Counted from the first letter of the stretch, positions 9,783-18,471 are shown. The stretch: DNA of 50,649 bases from Streptomyces bambusae (GCF_019400985.1 NZ_WTFF01000013.1:1-50649); one strand, 5' to 3'. Notes: a model not told the origin generated them from the letters alone. Numbers and translations are program-made.

Positions 9783-9985
9783 GGCGTCATCCCCGCCTGG
9801 CGGAGCATAGTCGTCTCCCGCCGCATGCACGACGCCCTCCTGGCCGGCCGAGCGGAGGTCCACGCCACGCTGATGGTCAACCCCGCCGCCGGCGACGGGA
9901 AGGTCATGCGACTCTACGGGGCTGGGGGTACCACGAGATCGGTGTCGTCCAGCCATCACCCGCCTCCCCTTGGCTTGTGTGTATG
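9783..9985 (+). pseudogene. Frameshifted C-terminal remnant of a GNAT acetyltransferase
   Basis: The plus strand encodes a typical GNAT C-terminal segment, RRMHDALLAGRAEVHATLMV then NPAAGDGKVMRLYG. A one-base loss just after RLYG (about 9920-9925) shifts the expected WGYHEIGVVQPSP into the next frame. The N-terminal half, including the acetyl-CoA loop, is absent. It is non-functional. Confidence 0.6.
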
Positions 9986-10138
9986 GGCCGGTCAGTGCAC
10001 GCCTGACAGCCAGCCACGACCTCCAGGACCTGGCCCGCACCGGGCTCGTCCGCCTGGTGGCCCGTGGAGGCGGGACTGAGGTGGAACTGACTGACCAGGC
10101 CTTGTGGCAGGCCGCCGAAAGCCTTGCCCCGGGCGCGG
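9970..10138 (+). pseudogene. Possible winged-helix protein remnant
   Basis: About 55 residues in frame from 9970 read YGPVSARLTASHDLQDLART followed by GLVRLVARGGGTEVELTDQ. This resembles the recognition helix and wing of a winged-helix protein. There is no proper start, and homology-like text ends after the wing. Downstream another frame (from about 10143) reads VELAVRAVVAGYVANWWATE with no clear family. I treat the stretch as decayed coding DNA. Confidence 0.35.
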
Positions 10139-10309
10139 GAGGCGGACCGTCGAGCTCGCTGTGCGGGCAGTCGTCGCCGGCTACGTCGCCAACTGGTGGG
10201 CCACCGAACGCGTCGAATCCCCGAGAAGCGATGGAAGGGGGGCGAACTACGCCTGGCTATGGGACAGTTCGTGATGCCGCGTCACTGGTTGCTGGGAGAA
10301 GGGCACGAT

Positions 10310-10567
10310 ATGGCTGGGGGGTCGGAGGGCAACTGGCTGACGGCGCGCCAGGTGAGCACTTTGTGGCCGGGCGTCGGTGCTCGCTCGGTGTATGTAAATG
10401 CGCTGGCCCATGGAGTGCGGGTCCGTACGGACAGCTGGATGACCACCACAGGGTCCGCCAGTAAGACGTGGTATCACGCCGACGACGTGCGCCGAGTGGC
10501 CCCGCAGATAACAGCCCAGCCACCGCTCAAGGGGCCGTCCCCGCTCTGCCGTGCTGTCTGCTGCTGA
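10310..10567 (+). CDS. Small putative DNA-binding (excisionase-like) protein
   Basis: An 85-residue ORF with ATG at 10310 and GAGAAGG eight bases upstream. The pattern WLTARQVSTLWPGVGARSVY, then a loop, then YHADDVRRVA, resembles MerR/excisionase-type helix-turn-helix proteins. No other feature is visible. It lies in a decayed, mobile-element-rich stretch, so it could be a leftover recombination directionality factor, or spurious. Confidence 0.4.
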   Translation: MAGGSEGNWLTARQVSTLWPGVGARSVYVNALAHGVRVRTDSWMTTTGSASKTWYHADDVRRVAPQITAQPPLKGPSPLCRAVCC

Positions 10568-10711
10568 TCGTTCTGGCAGCGGTACCAGCCGTCTGGCTGG
10601 CGCTGGCCATACGAGACACAGTTTCTCCCTAGTGCTGTGACCGGGAAGGTTCACCGGGATGGGAAGTGACGGGTTTGGCTGTCTCGTTCGGGTCGTGGTG
10701 TCGCCGTCAGT

Positions 10712-11254
10712 TCATCGTTGAGTGCCGGCGGTCAGAGCGTCGACCTCTTCGGCGAGGGTGGTGATGTCGACGGGCTGGGCGGTGTCGACGATCAGAGCGT
10801 GCCCGCCCAGTCCGAGCGGTCCTGGGTGGGCGGCCCAGGCAGCCACGCGGTCGCTGATCTCCTCGCGGGTGAGGTCCTGGTCGAGGTGGCCGGGGTGGCG
10901 TTTGCGTGTCCGGAACCGTTCAGCGACAAGTCCGGTATCGCAGTCGCAGAACACCTCGACCAGCTGGGCGTCGAGTTGGTGGAGTCGGGCGGGGGCGGTG
11001 TCGCGGTGCCACCAGTTGACGAGGACGGCTCGCCCGGCGTCGGCAGCGAGCGCGAACAGGATGTCGTCGCTGGCCCGGCTCAGTCGGTAGCGCCATGCCT
11101 GATCGCCGATGCCGAGAGAGTCGTAGAGTGATTCCAGGATCACGTCTTTGTCGATGACCGGCAGGCCGAGTTCCGCGGCGAGCCTGCGGGCCAGGGTGCT
11201 CTTGCCGCTGGCCGGCAGACCGGAGACGATCACGAAGGCGTTGTCGATCACCAC
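10712..11254 (-). CDS. P-loop (AAA_33-type) kinase-like protein
   Basis: A 180-residue nucleotide-binding protein. Near the N terminus is a Walker A motif, SGLPASGKSTLARRLA, followed by VIDKDVILESLYD and later a lid-like ERFRTRKRHPGH segment. This layout fits small-molecule kinases of the AAA_33/zeta-toxin-like P-loop group; the substrate is unknown. The reading frame stays open upstream to 11536, but that part is antisense to a transposase. The true start is GTG at 11254 or 11251. No ribosome binding site is visible, and the ISL3 remnant begins about 27 bp upstream, so the native promoter has probably been lost. Confidence 0.65.
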   Translation of the reverse strand: MVIDNAFVIVSGLPASGKSTLARRLAAELGLPVIDKDVILESLYDSLGIGDQAWRYRLSRASDDILFALAADAGRAVLVNWWHRDTAPARLHQLDAQLVEVFCDCDTGLVAERFRTRKRHPGHLDQDLTREEISDRVAAWAAHPGPLGLGGHALIVDTAQPVDITTLAEEVDALTAGTQR

Positions 11255-11280
11255 GTCAGTGTGTCGCAGCCCGATTTCCG

Positions 11281-12309
11281 GGCTGCCCGCAGGGTCGCGA
11301 GGCAGGCACGGTCGCGGCCTGGCTGGCCGAGCACCCGGGGGTCGAGGTCGTCTGCCGCGATCGCGCCCCGTTCTTCGCCGAGGGTGCCAGGATCGGGGCG
11401 CCCACCGCGGTCCAGGTTGCAGACCGGTTCCACCTCTGGCGCAACCTCGGCGAAGCGGCTGAGCGGTGCGTCTCCCGGCACCGCTCGTGCCTCCGCGCGA
11501 CCTTCGCCGAGCCGGTGCCGGAGAAGGCTCCGGCACCGGCCGAGAGCGGGTCGCCGTGGCCCACCGGGCACCGGTTCGCCGACCGCACCCGCGCCAAGCA
11601 CGCCACCGTCCACGCGCTGCTGGCCGCCGGCCACAGCCGACGCTCGATCCAGCGACAGCTCGGTATGACCTATCGCACCGTCCAACAGCTGGCCGACGCC
11701 GTGAGACCGGAAGACCTGTTCCAGGGGCAGTGGCAGAACCGCAGGACCAAGCTCGACGACTTCAAGGCCCACCTACACGAACGATGGGCCGAAGGCTGCA
11801 CGAACGCCTGGACCCTCTGGGAGGAGATCAAGACGCACGGCTACACGGGCGGCTACGGAGCCGTCCGCGCCTACCTCCAGCCGTTCCGCACAACCCCGAC
11901 CGCACCGGCCGCCCGTCCGCCGTCCCCGCGCACGGTCACCGGCTGGATCCTGACCCACCCTGACACCCTGCCGGAGAGCGAGCGCCTGAAGCTCAAATCC
12001 GTCCTCGCCGACTGCCCCGAACTGGACGCGCTCACCGGGCACGTCCGCGCGTTCCGGAAGAGGCTCACCCAGCTCCAGGGCGACCAGCTCCCGCAATGGA
12101 TCAAGGCGGTCCGCGCCGACGACCTGCCCAGCCTCCACGCATTCGTCAACGGCCTCGAACGCGATCTCGCCGCCGTCGCCGCCGGTCTCACACTGCCGTG
12201 GAGCTCCGGCGTAGTCGAAGGCCACGTCAACCGAATCAAAATGATCAAGCGCCAGATGTACGGCCGGGCCGGCTTCGACCTGCTACGGAAGCGAGTCCTG
12301 CTGGCCTGA
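11281..12309 (+). mobile_element. 5'-truncated ISL3-family transposase
   Basis: The frame codes the C-terminal two-thirds of an ISL3 DDE transposase. It begins in mid-protein at REAGTVAAWLAEHPGVEVV and continues through CRDRAPFFAEGA, AVQVADRFHLWRNLGEA and a long helical region to the closing WSSGVVEGHVNRIKMIKRQ and LLRKRVLLA. The N-terminal zinc-finger/HTH part and the first catalytic Asp region are missing. There is no start codon until 11515, deep inside the domain. No terminal inverted repeat was found. It is a dead fragment next to the kinase gene start. Confidence 0.85.
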
Positions 12310-12341
12310 CCGCAGCTCTGTTGCCCAACGAGCGGGCCCAT

Positions 12342-12992
12342 TCAGCTGATCGCTGGCGGCACAGGATCCAGGCCCAGCTTGCTCCGGCATGAGTCGACGG
12401 CCCGGGCGACCCAGGCGGTCACGGCGTCGCGGTCTGGCGCGATCGCGTGAAGCTCACGTGCCTTCTCCTGGGCTTCGAACATCCACGGGGCCAGCGGGTC
12501 CCCTCGAAGGACTCGCTCAAGTCGATCGCGGGCCGTTTCCGGATCCCCGACCAGGGCGGCCGCGATGCCGGTGTCGAAGCAGTCCCAGAGGAATCCTCGC
12601 CGCACCGGCCTGGACGTCAGGTATCGGGCGACGTCCGGCAGAGCCAGGTACTTCTCCCTCAACGCGGTCACGTTCGCAGCCGCCTGTCGGCTGAGTTCGA
12701 GTGCCAGGGGCGTGAACTGGTCCTCGGTGCGGAACCGCTCGGGGCCGATCCGAACCGCGTCCACGTGGAAGGCCAGGTGGTCCACGTCGTGCCACAGCCA
12801 CATCACACCGACGTGCAGACCGCTGCCGGCAGTCCGTGGTGGGGTGAACTCCACAACCCCCAGCCACCACCCGTGATCGTCAATCCACAGCCGCGACCGC
12901 CCACGCTGGGCCAGGCCGAGCGGCTTCAGGGACTCCCGCGCCGCCGAGGTGATGATCCGGAGAACCGGACTGCGATCTGCCATGACCGGCAT
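12342..12992 (-). CDS. DUF4304-like hypothetical protein
   Basis: A 216-residue soluble protein. The opening RIITSAARESLKPLGLAQRG then WIDDHGWWLGVVEF resembles DUF4304 proteins (long helix, then LKPLGF, then a beta sheet). The C-terminal half is helical. ATG at 12992 has AAGGG seven bases upstream; ATG at 12983 is the alternative. The stop lies about 30 bp past the end of the ISL3 remnant. Function unknown. Confidence 0.6.
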   Translation of the reverse strand: MPVMADRSPVLRIITSAARESLKPLGLAQRGRSRLWIDDHGWWLGVVEFTPPRTAGSGLHVGVMWLWHDVDHLAFHVDAVRIGPERFRTEDQFTPLALELSRQAAANVTALREKYLALPDVARYLTSRPVRRGFLWDCFDTGIAAALVGDPETARDRLERVLRGDPLAPWMFEAQEKARELHAIAPDRDAVTAWVARAVDSCRSKLGLDPVPPAIS

Positions 12993-13073
12993 TATCGACC
13001 CTTGTCGGCGTACGCTCGAATGTGCACAGCTCGGTACAGGTTTACCTGCCCAGGCCATGCGGATTTGGCTCGG

Positions 13074-15560
13074 TCACGTCGTCCAGTTGCGGTCGTCGCG
13101 TTTGGCCATGGCGTAGGCGAGATCCTCTCGAACGGCACGAGTCAGCGAGTGGTCGCTGCCCAGCAACTGCTCGCAGTTCGTGAGGGTCTGCTGGTACAGC
13201 GGGATGGCGCTGGATAGGTCCCCTGCCTCTTGGTAGGCAAGGGCGAGGTTGTTGCTGGCGATCAGGGTGTCTTGGTGGCCTTCACCCAGCACGCGCAACC
13301 GATCGCTGAGAGTCTGTTCGTACAGCGGGATGGCGCTGCCTAGGTCCCCCGCATCCTTGTACACGCTGGCGAGATTGCTGCGGGAGGTCATCGTAACGGG
13401 GTGATCCATGCCCAGTACCTGCTCGCTGTCCGTGAGGACCTGCTCGGACAGGGGGATGGCGCGGCCCAGGTCGCCTGCCTGCAGACAGGCGACGGCGAGG
13501 TTGCTGCGAGAAGTCAAGGTGTCGGGATGGCCTTCACCTAGCAAGCGCTCGCAGTCCGCGACGGTCCGCTCGTACAGAGCGATGGCGCTGCCCAGGTCCC
13601 CCGACTTCTCATAGGCAAGCGCGAGGTTATTCCAGGAGGTCAGGGTGTCGGGGTGGTCTTCGCCCAGTACACGCAACCGATCCTTGACGGACTGTACGAG
13701 CAAGGGGATGGCGCTGCTCAGGTCCCCCGCCTCCTCATATGCGCTGGCGAGGTTGTTGCGGGCGGTCAGCGTGGCGCGGTCGTCTTCACCCAGCAGACGC
13801 TCGCAGTCCGTGACGATCTGGTCGTAGAGGGGGATGGCACGGCCCAGGTCACCTGCCTTCTGATAGGCGAGGGCGAGGTTGTTGCATGAGGCCACGGTAT
13901 GGGGATGATCTTCACCCAACACGCGCCTGCAGTCTGCGAGGGTCTGCTCGTGCAGGGGAATAGCGCTGCCTAGGTCTCCTGCCTCCTGGTAGGCAAGGGC
14001 GAGGTGGTCGCGGGAGGTCAGGGTGGCGGGATTGTCGTTGCCCAGCAGGCGCTCGTAGGCCGTGACGGCACGTTGTAGGTGCCTGATCCCCTGGGCGGGC
14101 ACTCCCTGTTTGATCAGGGAAATCCCGGCTGCATGGAGGAGGAGGGCCGTGTTGCTGGTGTCGGTGTCTGGGGTGGTGTGATCGGCGAAGGCGTCGATGT
14201 GGGGGAGTAGGTTTCGCCAGGTGGGCCAGCTGGCGGGGTCATCCACGGTGGGGGGCAGAGCGCTACACAAGTTGCTGGCGGCCCGTTGGCGGTCAAGGTC
14301 GATGCTGTCGGGCCTGCGGTGGGGGTCGTCGGGGTCGGGGCTGCGGGCGAAAGCCGCGACGAGACGGTGCATGGCCAGGGTGCTGGTGCCGGGGTCGGGT
14401 TTGATCATGCTGTAGGCGGTGAGCAGGCCGATCGCCTGGTTCAGCGCGGGTGGGTCGGTGAGGCCGTCTACGAGGGCAGTGGGGATGTTTTCGGCGGCGT
14501 ACCAGGCCATGGTGCGCAGGAGGTCGATGGCTGCGGGCTGGCGGGTGGCGATCTGGTCCAAAGTGACGTCCCAGATGCGGGCGATGGTGCGGTCGGCTGG
14601 GGTGGTGGCCCCGCCGTGGCCGTACATGTCCGCCGGGTGCTCGGCGAGCAAGCCCAGGTAATCACGGGGTGTGGTGAGTGGGTTCTGGGCGAGGTAGGCG
14701 GCTGCCTGTTCGATGGCTAGGGGGAGGTACCCAAATATGGCGCACAGGTCAGTGGCGCCGTCCAGATCGCGGTGACCGGTGATGCGAGTGAGCAGGGCGA
14801 TGGACTCAGCCTCGTCCATGACGTCGAGGCGTACCAGTGTGGTGGCGCCGATCCAACCGGTGGCGAGCCGACTGGTGATCAGAATGCGGCCGCCAGTGGT
14901 ACGGGCGCTCAGGGCCGCGATATCGGCGGGATCATTGACGTTGTCGAGTATGAGCAGCCAGCCCGTGTGGCTGGCCAGCCATTGCAGCCCCCACTCAGCG
15001 AGTGCCTCGGTTGGCAGGGCGCTGGCTAGGGCGGGCTGCAGGGCGGTAGCAAGGCTGGCCAGTCCTTGCTGGACGCTCGCGGGGTTCTCGGCGGCGATCC
15101 AGCGCACCGGAGCACAGCCGTGGGGTCGGGTGGCGGCCCAGCAGGCAGCCAGAGTGCTCTTGCCGACTCCACCCAGCCCATGCACTACTTGCACCAGCGT
15201 CGTACCAGGGGTGCGCGAGGCGCCGTCTAGGCGGGCGAGGTCGCGGGAGCGGCCGATGAAGTGTCCCGGCTGGTGCGGCAGGTTATTCAGGCCAGCAGGG
15301 GCGTCCACCTCCGAGGGAGGTCGCATTGCCTCGGGTGGGAGGTGCACGGTGGGGTTGTAGATGCCGGTGACGGCGATGCCTCCGTGGGTGGCAGTCGCGT
15401 TCCCGCTCTGGATCACAACCTGCCCGGTAGCCGGGGCTACGGGCCCCGCAGCCGACAGGTTGTCGCGGGGAGCCCACCCTGTGTATCTGTCGCTGCCCGT
15501 CGCTTCCGCAGGCGCGGCCGGCTCGCTGGAGCCCCGCCTGCCCCTCTGCCAACGGACCAT
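13074..15560 (-). CDS. NLR-like NB-ARC/TPR STAND ATPase
   Basis: An 828-residue signalling STAND NTPase. Order: a disordered N terminus; a Gly/Ala motif IQSGNATATHGGIAVTGIYN (residues 50-69); a linker ending PGHFIGR; Walker A GLGGVGKST (129-137); Walker B LLILDN (203-208); a sensor arginine in ILITSR; the GxP-like GYLPLAIEQAA; a helical ARC/winged region; then seven 42-residue TPR_10/TPR_12-type repeats (506-799) and a partial eighth. Such proteins oligomerise on ligand sensing and recruit a partner effector. ATG at 15560 has AAGGAG six bases upstream; a frame extension to 15617 lacks support. It lies 43 bp downstream of the partner gene at 15604. A defence or cell-death role is inference. 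Confidence 0.88.
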   Translation of the reverse strand: MVRWQRGRRGSSEPAAPAEATGSDRYTGWAPRDNLSAAGPVAPATGQVVIQSGNATATHGGIAVTGIYNPTVHLPPEAMRPPSEVDAPAGLNNLPHQPGHFIGRSRDLARLDGASRTPGTTLVQVVHGLGGVGKSTLAACWAATRPHGCAPVRWIAAENPASVQQGLASLATALQPALASALPTEALAEWGLQWLASHTGWLLILDNVNDPADIAALSARTTGGRILITSRLATGWIGATTLVRLDVMDEAESIALLTRITGHRDLDGATDLCAIFGYLPLAIEQAAAYLAQNPLTTPRDYLGLLAEHPADMYGHGGATTPADRTIARIWDVTLDQIATRQPAAIDLLRTMAWYAAENIPTALVDGLTDPPALNQAIGLLTAYSMIKPDPGTSTLAMHRLVAAFARSPDPDDPHRRPDSIDLDRQRAASNLCSALPPTVDDPASWPTWRNLLPHIDAFADHTTPDTDTSNTALLLHAAGISLIKQGVPAQGIRHLQRAVTAYERLLGNDNPATLTSRDHLALAYQEAGDLGSAIPLHEQTLADCRRVLGEDHPHTVASCNNLALAYQKAGDLGRAIPLYDQIVTDCERLLGEDDRATLTARNNLASAYEEAGDLSSAIPLLVQSVKDRLRVLGEDHPDTLTSWNNLALAYEKSGDLGSAIALYERTVADCERLLGEGHPDTLTSRSNLAVACLQAGDLGRAIPLSEQVLTDSEQVLGMDHPVTMTSRSNLASVYKDAGDLGSAIPLYEQTLSDRLRVLGEGHQDTLIASNNLALAYQEAGDLSSAIPLYQQTLTNCEQLLGSDHSLTRAVREDLAYAMAKRDDRNWTT
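13164..14045. repeat. Seven 126-bp tandem repeats encoding TPR units
   Basis: Seven in-frame 126-bp units each encode 42 residues beginning LGxDxPxT, with a core NLAxAYxxAGDLxxAIPLxEQ. They are similar at the DNA level, so unit gain or loss by recombination is likely. Consistency of unit length (7 x 126 = 882 bp) is exact. Confidence 0.85.
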
Positions 15561-15603
15561 GTCAGCTCCTTGGCTTGCCTCGATCAGCTGTGGTGCGTAA
15601 CAG

Positions 15604-16107
15604 TCATTCGTTGACAATGCCGCTGACGGCGCCGGAGCCGGGCCCCTCGGCTTCGGCGTCCCCTGTGTTCACCACAGTGGCGGGGCCGGTCTGGCCGCCG
15701 CCCGTACGTTTGACACCGGTGACAGCGCTGCCACCCTCACGGGCGACGGCCTTCCCCGTTCCGATCGCCATATCACCCTTCGAAGCGGCGACGAACGACA
15801 GCATCTCCTGCAGCTGCTCAGCGGCCCGTTCCTGCCGGGGCGGTTCGAGGCTCTCCAGCAGCGCTTCGAACCGCCCCTGCCACACGCCCTCCTGCCGCAG
15901 ACGTTCTGCCTCTATGTTGTTTGCACTGTTCAGGACCTCGGCAGTGTGATCCAGACGCTCGAGCTCAGCATCTGCCCGCGCGGCGTCGCCGCGCGCGAAA
16001 AGATCCCGTACCCGTCCCCGCAGGCCGTTCCACGCATCGGTCCCTGCGGCCTGGACCACTGCGGTGCCGCCAGCCAGCGCCAGGGCCGTCAACGTCTCGA
16101 CAAGCAT
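15604..16107 (-). CDS. Helical partner protein with two Gly/Ala-rich motifs
   Basis: A 167-residue protein encoded just upstream of the NLR-like gene, on the same strand. Residues 1-110 are helical: a hydrophobic opening LTALALAGGTAVVQAAGTDAW, then charged amphipathic helices. The C terminus holds two copies of a Gly/Ala motif, IGTGKAVAREGGSAVTGV (115-132) and VNTGDAEAEGPGSGAVSGI (146-164). These align with residues 50-69 of the NLR-like protein. The layout (N-terminal helical domain, C-terminal short motif, partner NLR with the same motif) matches the reported bacterial amyloid-signalling pairs (Bell-domain effector plus NLR). That assignment is from memory of the concept and is inference. 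ATG at 16107 has GGGAGG upstream with a long spacer. Confidence 0.75.
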   Translation of the reverse strand: MLVETLTALALAGGTAVVQAAGTDAWNGLRGRVRDLFARGDAARADAELERLDHTAEVLNSANNIEAERLRQEGVWQGRFEALLESLEPPRQERAAEQLQEMLSFVAASKGDMAIGTGKAVAREGGSAVTGVKRTGGGQTGPATVVNTGDAEAEGPGSGAVSGIVNE

Positions 16108-16378
16108 GTGATCACCAGCCTCCCTGGAGGGCCACGTCCTGGTGTCTCATGTTGGGCGGCCGCACACGTTCACCACCCTCACCTCTAGCGAAGCCCACAC
16201 CTACCGATCCTGCAAAGCGCACCATGCTGAACACGTTCGTCTGTACCTTGCTGAGCACCTCAATGAGTACGCCGACAACCCTCCTACCGACACCTCCGTC
16301 GGTACTGAGCGTCACCGTTCCACAGAACTTGGACCAGAACCTGAGTTTTGAGAGCGCCTGGGTGCTTGCTTCGGAACC

Positions 16379-17166
16379 ATGGTTGTGCTCTGCGCGACGA
16401 GGGGGCCCGGGGAGCTGCCGAAGTCCAAGGTCGATCTGTACGCGGCGATCCGCCGTGATGCGAAGGCTGGTCTGTCGAGCCGTGCTCTTCAGCGGAAGTA
16501 CGGTGTCGGGTTCCTGACGGTGCAGAAGGCGTTGACGTCGGCCTGGCCGGAGCCACGGAAGAAGCTTCCGCCGCGGCCGACGCGGCTGGATCCCTACAAG
16601 CCGTTGATCGACGAGATGCTGCGGGCCGACCTGGATGCGCCGCGCAAGCAGCGGCACACGGTGAAGCGGATCTTCGAGCGGCTTCTCGACGAGCACGGTG
16701 CGGACGAGATCTCGTACCAGATGGTCCGTGGCTACGTCGCTGACCGGCGTGAGGAGATCCGGGTCCAGGCCGGGGGGGTGTGGTGGAAGCCTTCGTCCCG
16801 CAGACGCACAAGCCCGGAGCGGAGGCGGAGGTCGACTTCGGCGACGTGACGGTGCGGTTGGCCGGCGAGCTGGTGACCTGCTACCTGTTCGCGTACCGGC
16901 TGTCCTACTCGGGCAAGGCCGTCCACCGGATCTTCGCCTCGGCGGGTCAGGAGGCGTTCTTCGAGGGCCACGTCCACGCTCTCAGCGTCGCCATCGCCTC
17001 GAACGAGTCCTTCTCCGGCTGGACCAAGACCTTCACCGATCCCAGGCTCTGCGCGGCCATCGTCGACCGCCTCACCTTCGGCGGCAACATCATCGAGACC
17101 GGCACCGACTCCTACCGCCTCGCCACCACCCGCGCCCGCGCCGAACAACAGCTGGCCACGGGCTGA
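16379..17166 (+). mobile_element. IS21 remnant: istA N-terminal part fused by deletion to istB end
   Basis: From 16379 the frame encodes the N-terminal HTH part of an IS21 IstA transposase (SKVDLYAAIRRDAKAGLSSR, then RKYGVGFLTVQKAL). A frameshift at the G-run near 16772-16778 moves the reading into the frame starting at 16780 (VEAFVPQTHKPGAEAEVDFG, then FASAGQEAFFEGHVHALSV). At about 16987-16992 the sequence jumps to the C terminus of the IstB helper ATPase (AIASNESFSGWTKTFTDPRL to RARAEQQLATG). Most of istA and istB is thus deleted: about 0.8 kb remains of an element normally near 2.4 kb. The 271 bp upstream (16108-16378) hold no convincing gene. Confidence 0.85.
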
Positions 17167-17195
17167 CCGGGGCGCATGAGGCTTCGTGAGCATCG

Positions 17196-17615
17196 TCAGT
17201 GCTCACGGATCCTTGACCACCACCAGCCGCCCACCGTGAAGGCGTTCACCGGCCCAGGATTCGGCATAGTGCGACGCTCGAACTCATCGTCGATACGAGC
17301 AATCAGCCGGCCGAGATCGCACCGGGCACCGCGAGGGAGGTGAAGCATGACCTCTTCCAGATCATCGCGGGCATACTCCACCTCCAGTCCGGGCTGCCAG
17401 ACCTGGGATGCCTTCAGATAACGGCCGGGTTGCCTGAACGCCCACTCGAAACGGGCGAGCGCGTCAGCAACTGCACCAGGCCACATCCGCTCATCCTCGA
17501 CGCGGCGGACAGCTGCACGAGTCCTGGCGGAAACGCCCCGGATCCGCCGAACTACAACGTGTCTGCGAGGCCGCCACAGCTCAGCGCGGACGGCCTTCGG
17601 GCGCCTACGCGGCAT
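17196..17615 (-). CDS. Conserved hypothetical protein
   Basis: A 139-residue basic protein with an Arg-rich N terminus. Its C-terminal pattern LEEVMLHLPRGARCDLGRLI, then DEFERRTMPNP, then GWWWSRIREH, recalls a small Streptomyces hypothetical family. ATG at 17615 has AAAGGG just upstream. It lies 29 bp past the IS21 remnant and reads toward it. Function unknown; it may belong to the inserted island. Confidence 0.6.
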   Translation of the reverse strand: MPRRRPKAVRAELWRPRRHVVVRRIRGVSARTRAAVRRVEDERMWPGAVADALARFEWAFRQPGRYLKASQVWQPGLEVEYARDDLEEVMLHLPRGARCDLGRLIARIDDEFERRTMPNPGPVNAFTVGGWWWSRIREH

Positions 17616-17734
17616 CGCCCTTTCTGATCAACATGCCGTCATCCTGCCACGAACGAGTCTGGCTCCGCACGCACGATCGAGCTCCCCGCCCCTCGGATGC
17701 TCTTACTTCTCACCAACATTCACGCGCTCTTCGG

Positions 17735-18415
17735 TCACGGCGTGATGCCGAAACCCACCGACAAGTGCTCTCGCTTGAAACCTACGCAGCCAGCCTCGGC
17801 GTTGTAGGCGCGGAGCATGAGCTTGGAGTAGTCGCGGATCATCTTGGTGCCCTGACGTGCCGATCCGTTGACGGTCCAGCCGCTGGCAGCCAGGACGGCT
17901 TGCTGCGAGCGCGTGAGTTCCTTGATCCTGGTTCGGACGGCGTCCAGACGGGCCCGGTAGGCGACGGCGTCGTCCAGGGGGTGCCGGTAGGCGTAGATCC
18001 CTACCTGCTGGAGCATGACGCTCTCGTCGGTCGTCACGATCCGGGTGCGCAGATCGTTCAGCCGGCTCTCCGCCTGGAAGATCTCTGCCCGGTGTGCCTC
18101 TGCTTCCTTGCGGGCCTTCTCCGCGGCTCTGGCCGCCTCGCGAGCCGCCGCGAGGCCGTCCTTGGCCTCCCGCCGCGCCTCACGCACCATCGCCTCGGCC
18201 TCCTGCGCTGCCCGGGTGCGCAGCTCGTCGGCTTCCCGGCGCACCTGCTGCTTCAGCAGCGCCACCTCGGCGGCGTCGGCTCCCTGGGTCCGGGTGATCC
18301 AGTCCCGGAGCTGGTCCGCCTCGCTGCCGCCTTCCCCGCGGCTGCGCCGGAACCAAAGGGCGCATGAGGGCGGCGAGTGGCAAGGCGTTGACCAAGGCGG
18401 ACGCGGAGGCGTCAT
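17735..18415 (-). pseudogene. N-terminal part of a DUF4041 protein
   Basis: About 226 residues. After a variable charged start comes a coiled-coil rich in Ala, Glu and Arg. Then comes the DUF4041 core YRHPLDDAVAYRARLDAVRT, GWTVNGSARQGTKMIRDYSK and LMLRAYNAEA. Family proteins continue for another 200 or more residues into a MUG113/GIY-YIG-like domain. Here homology ends right after YNAEA and the frame stops 18 residues later. The missing C-terminal domain end is found at 9477-9750 on the same strand. The start is uncertain: ATG at 18415 lacks a good ribosome binding site, and a tandem duplication lies just upstream. Confidence 0.65.
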
Positions 18416-18471
18416 CCGTGGCACGTGGAAGCTGCCGCCACGGGCGCCGACCGGCCCGGCGGCTCGGCCGG

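Noticed and set aside
10124..10309. N-terminal extension of the excisionase-like ORF
   Set aside because: Arg-rich translation that looks like shadow of another decayed frame; the ATG at 10310 has a good ribosome binding site.
10568..10711. Possible insertion-sequence end (TGTGACC/GGTTCAC)
   Set aside because: A weak imperfect inverted repeat exists, but no matching partner end, target duplication or transposase was found.
13164..14045. CRISPR-like array
   Set aside because: The periodic repeats are 126 bp, in frame and encode TPR units.
16142..16351. Small plus-strand ORF between the NLR partner gene and the IS21 remnant
   Set aside because: No family pattern or ribosome binding site; it lies in the likely promoter region of the NLR pair.
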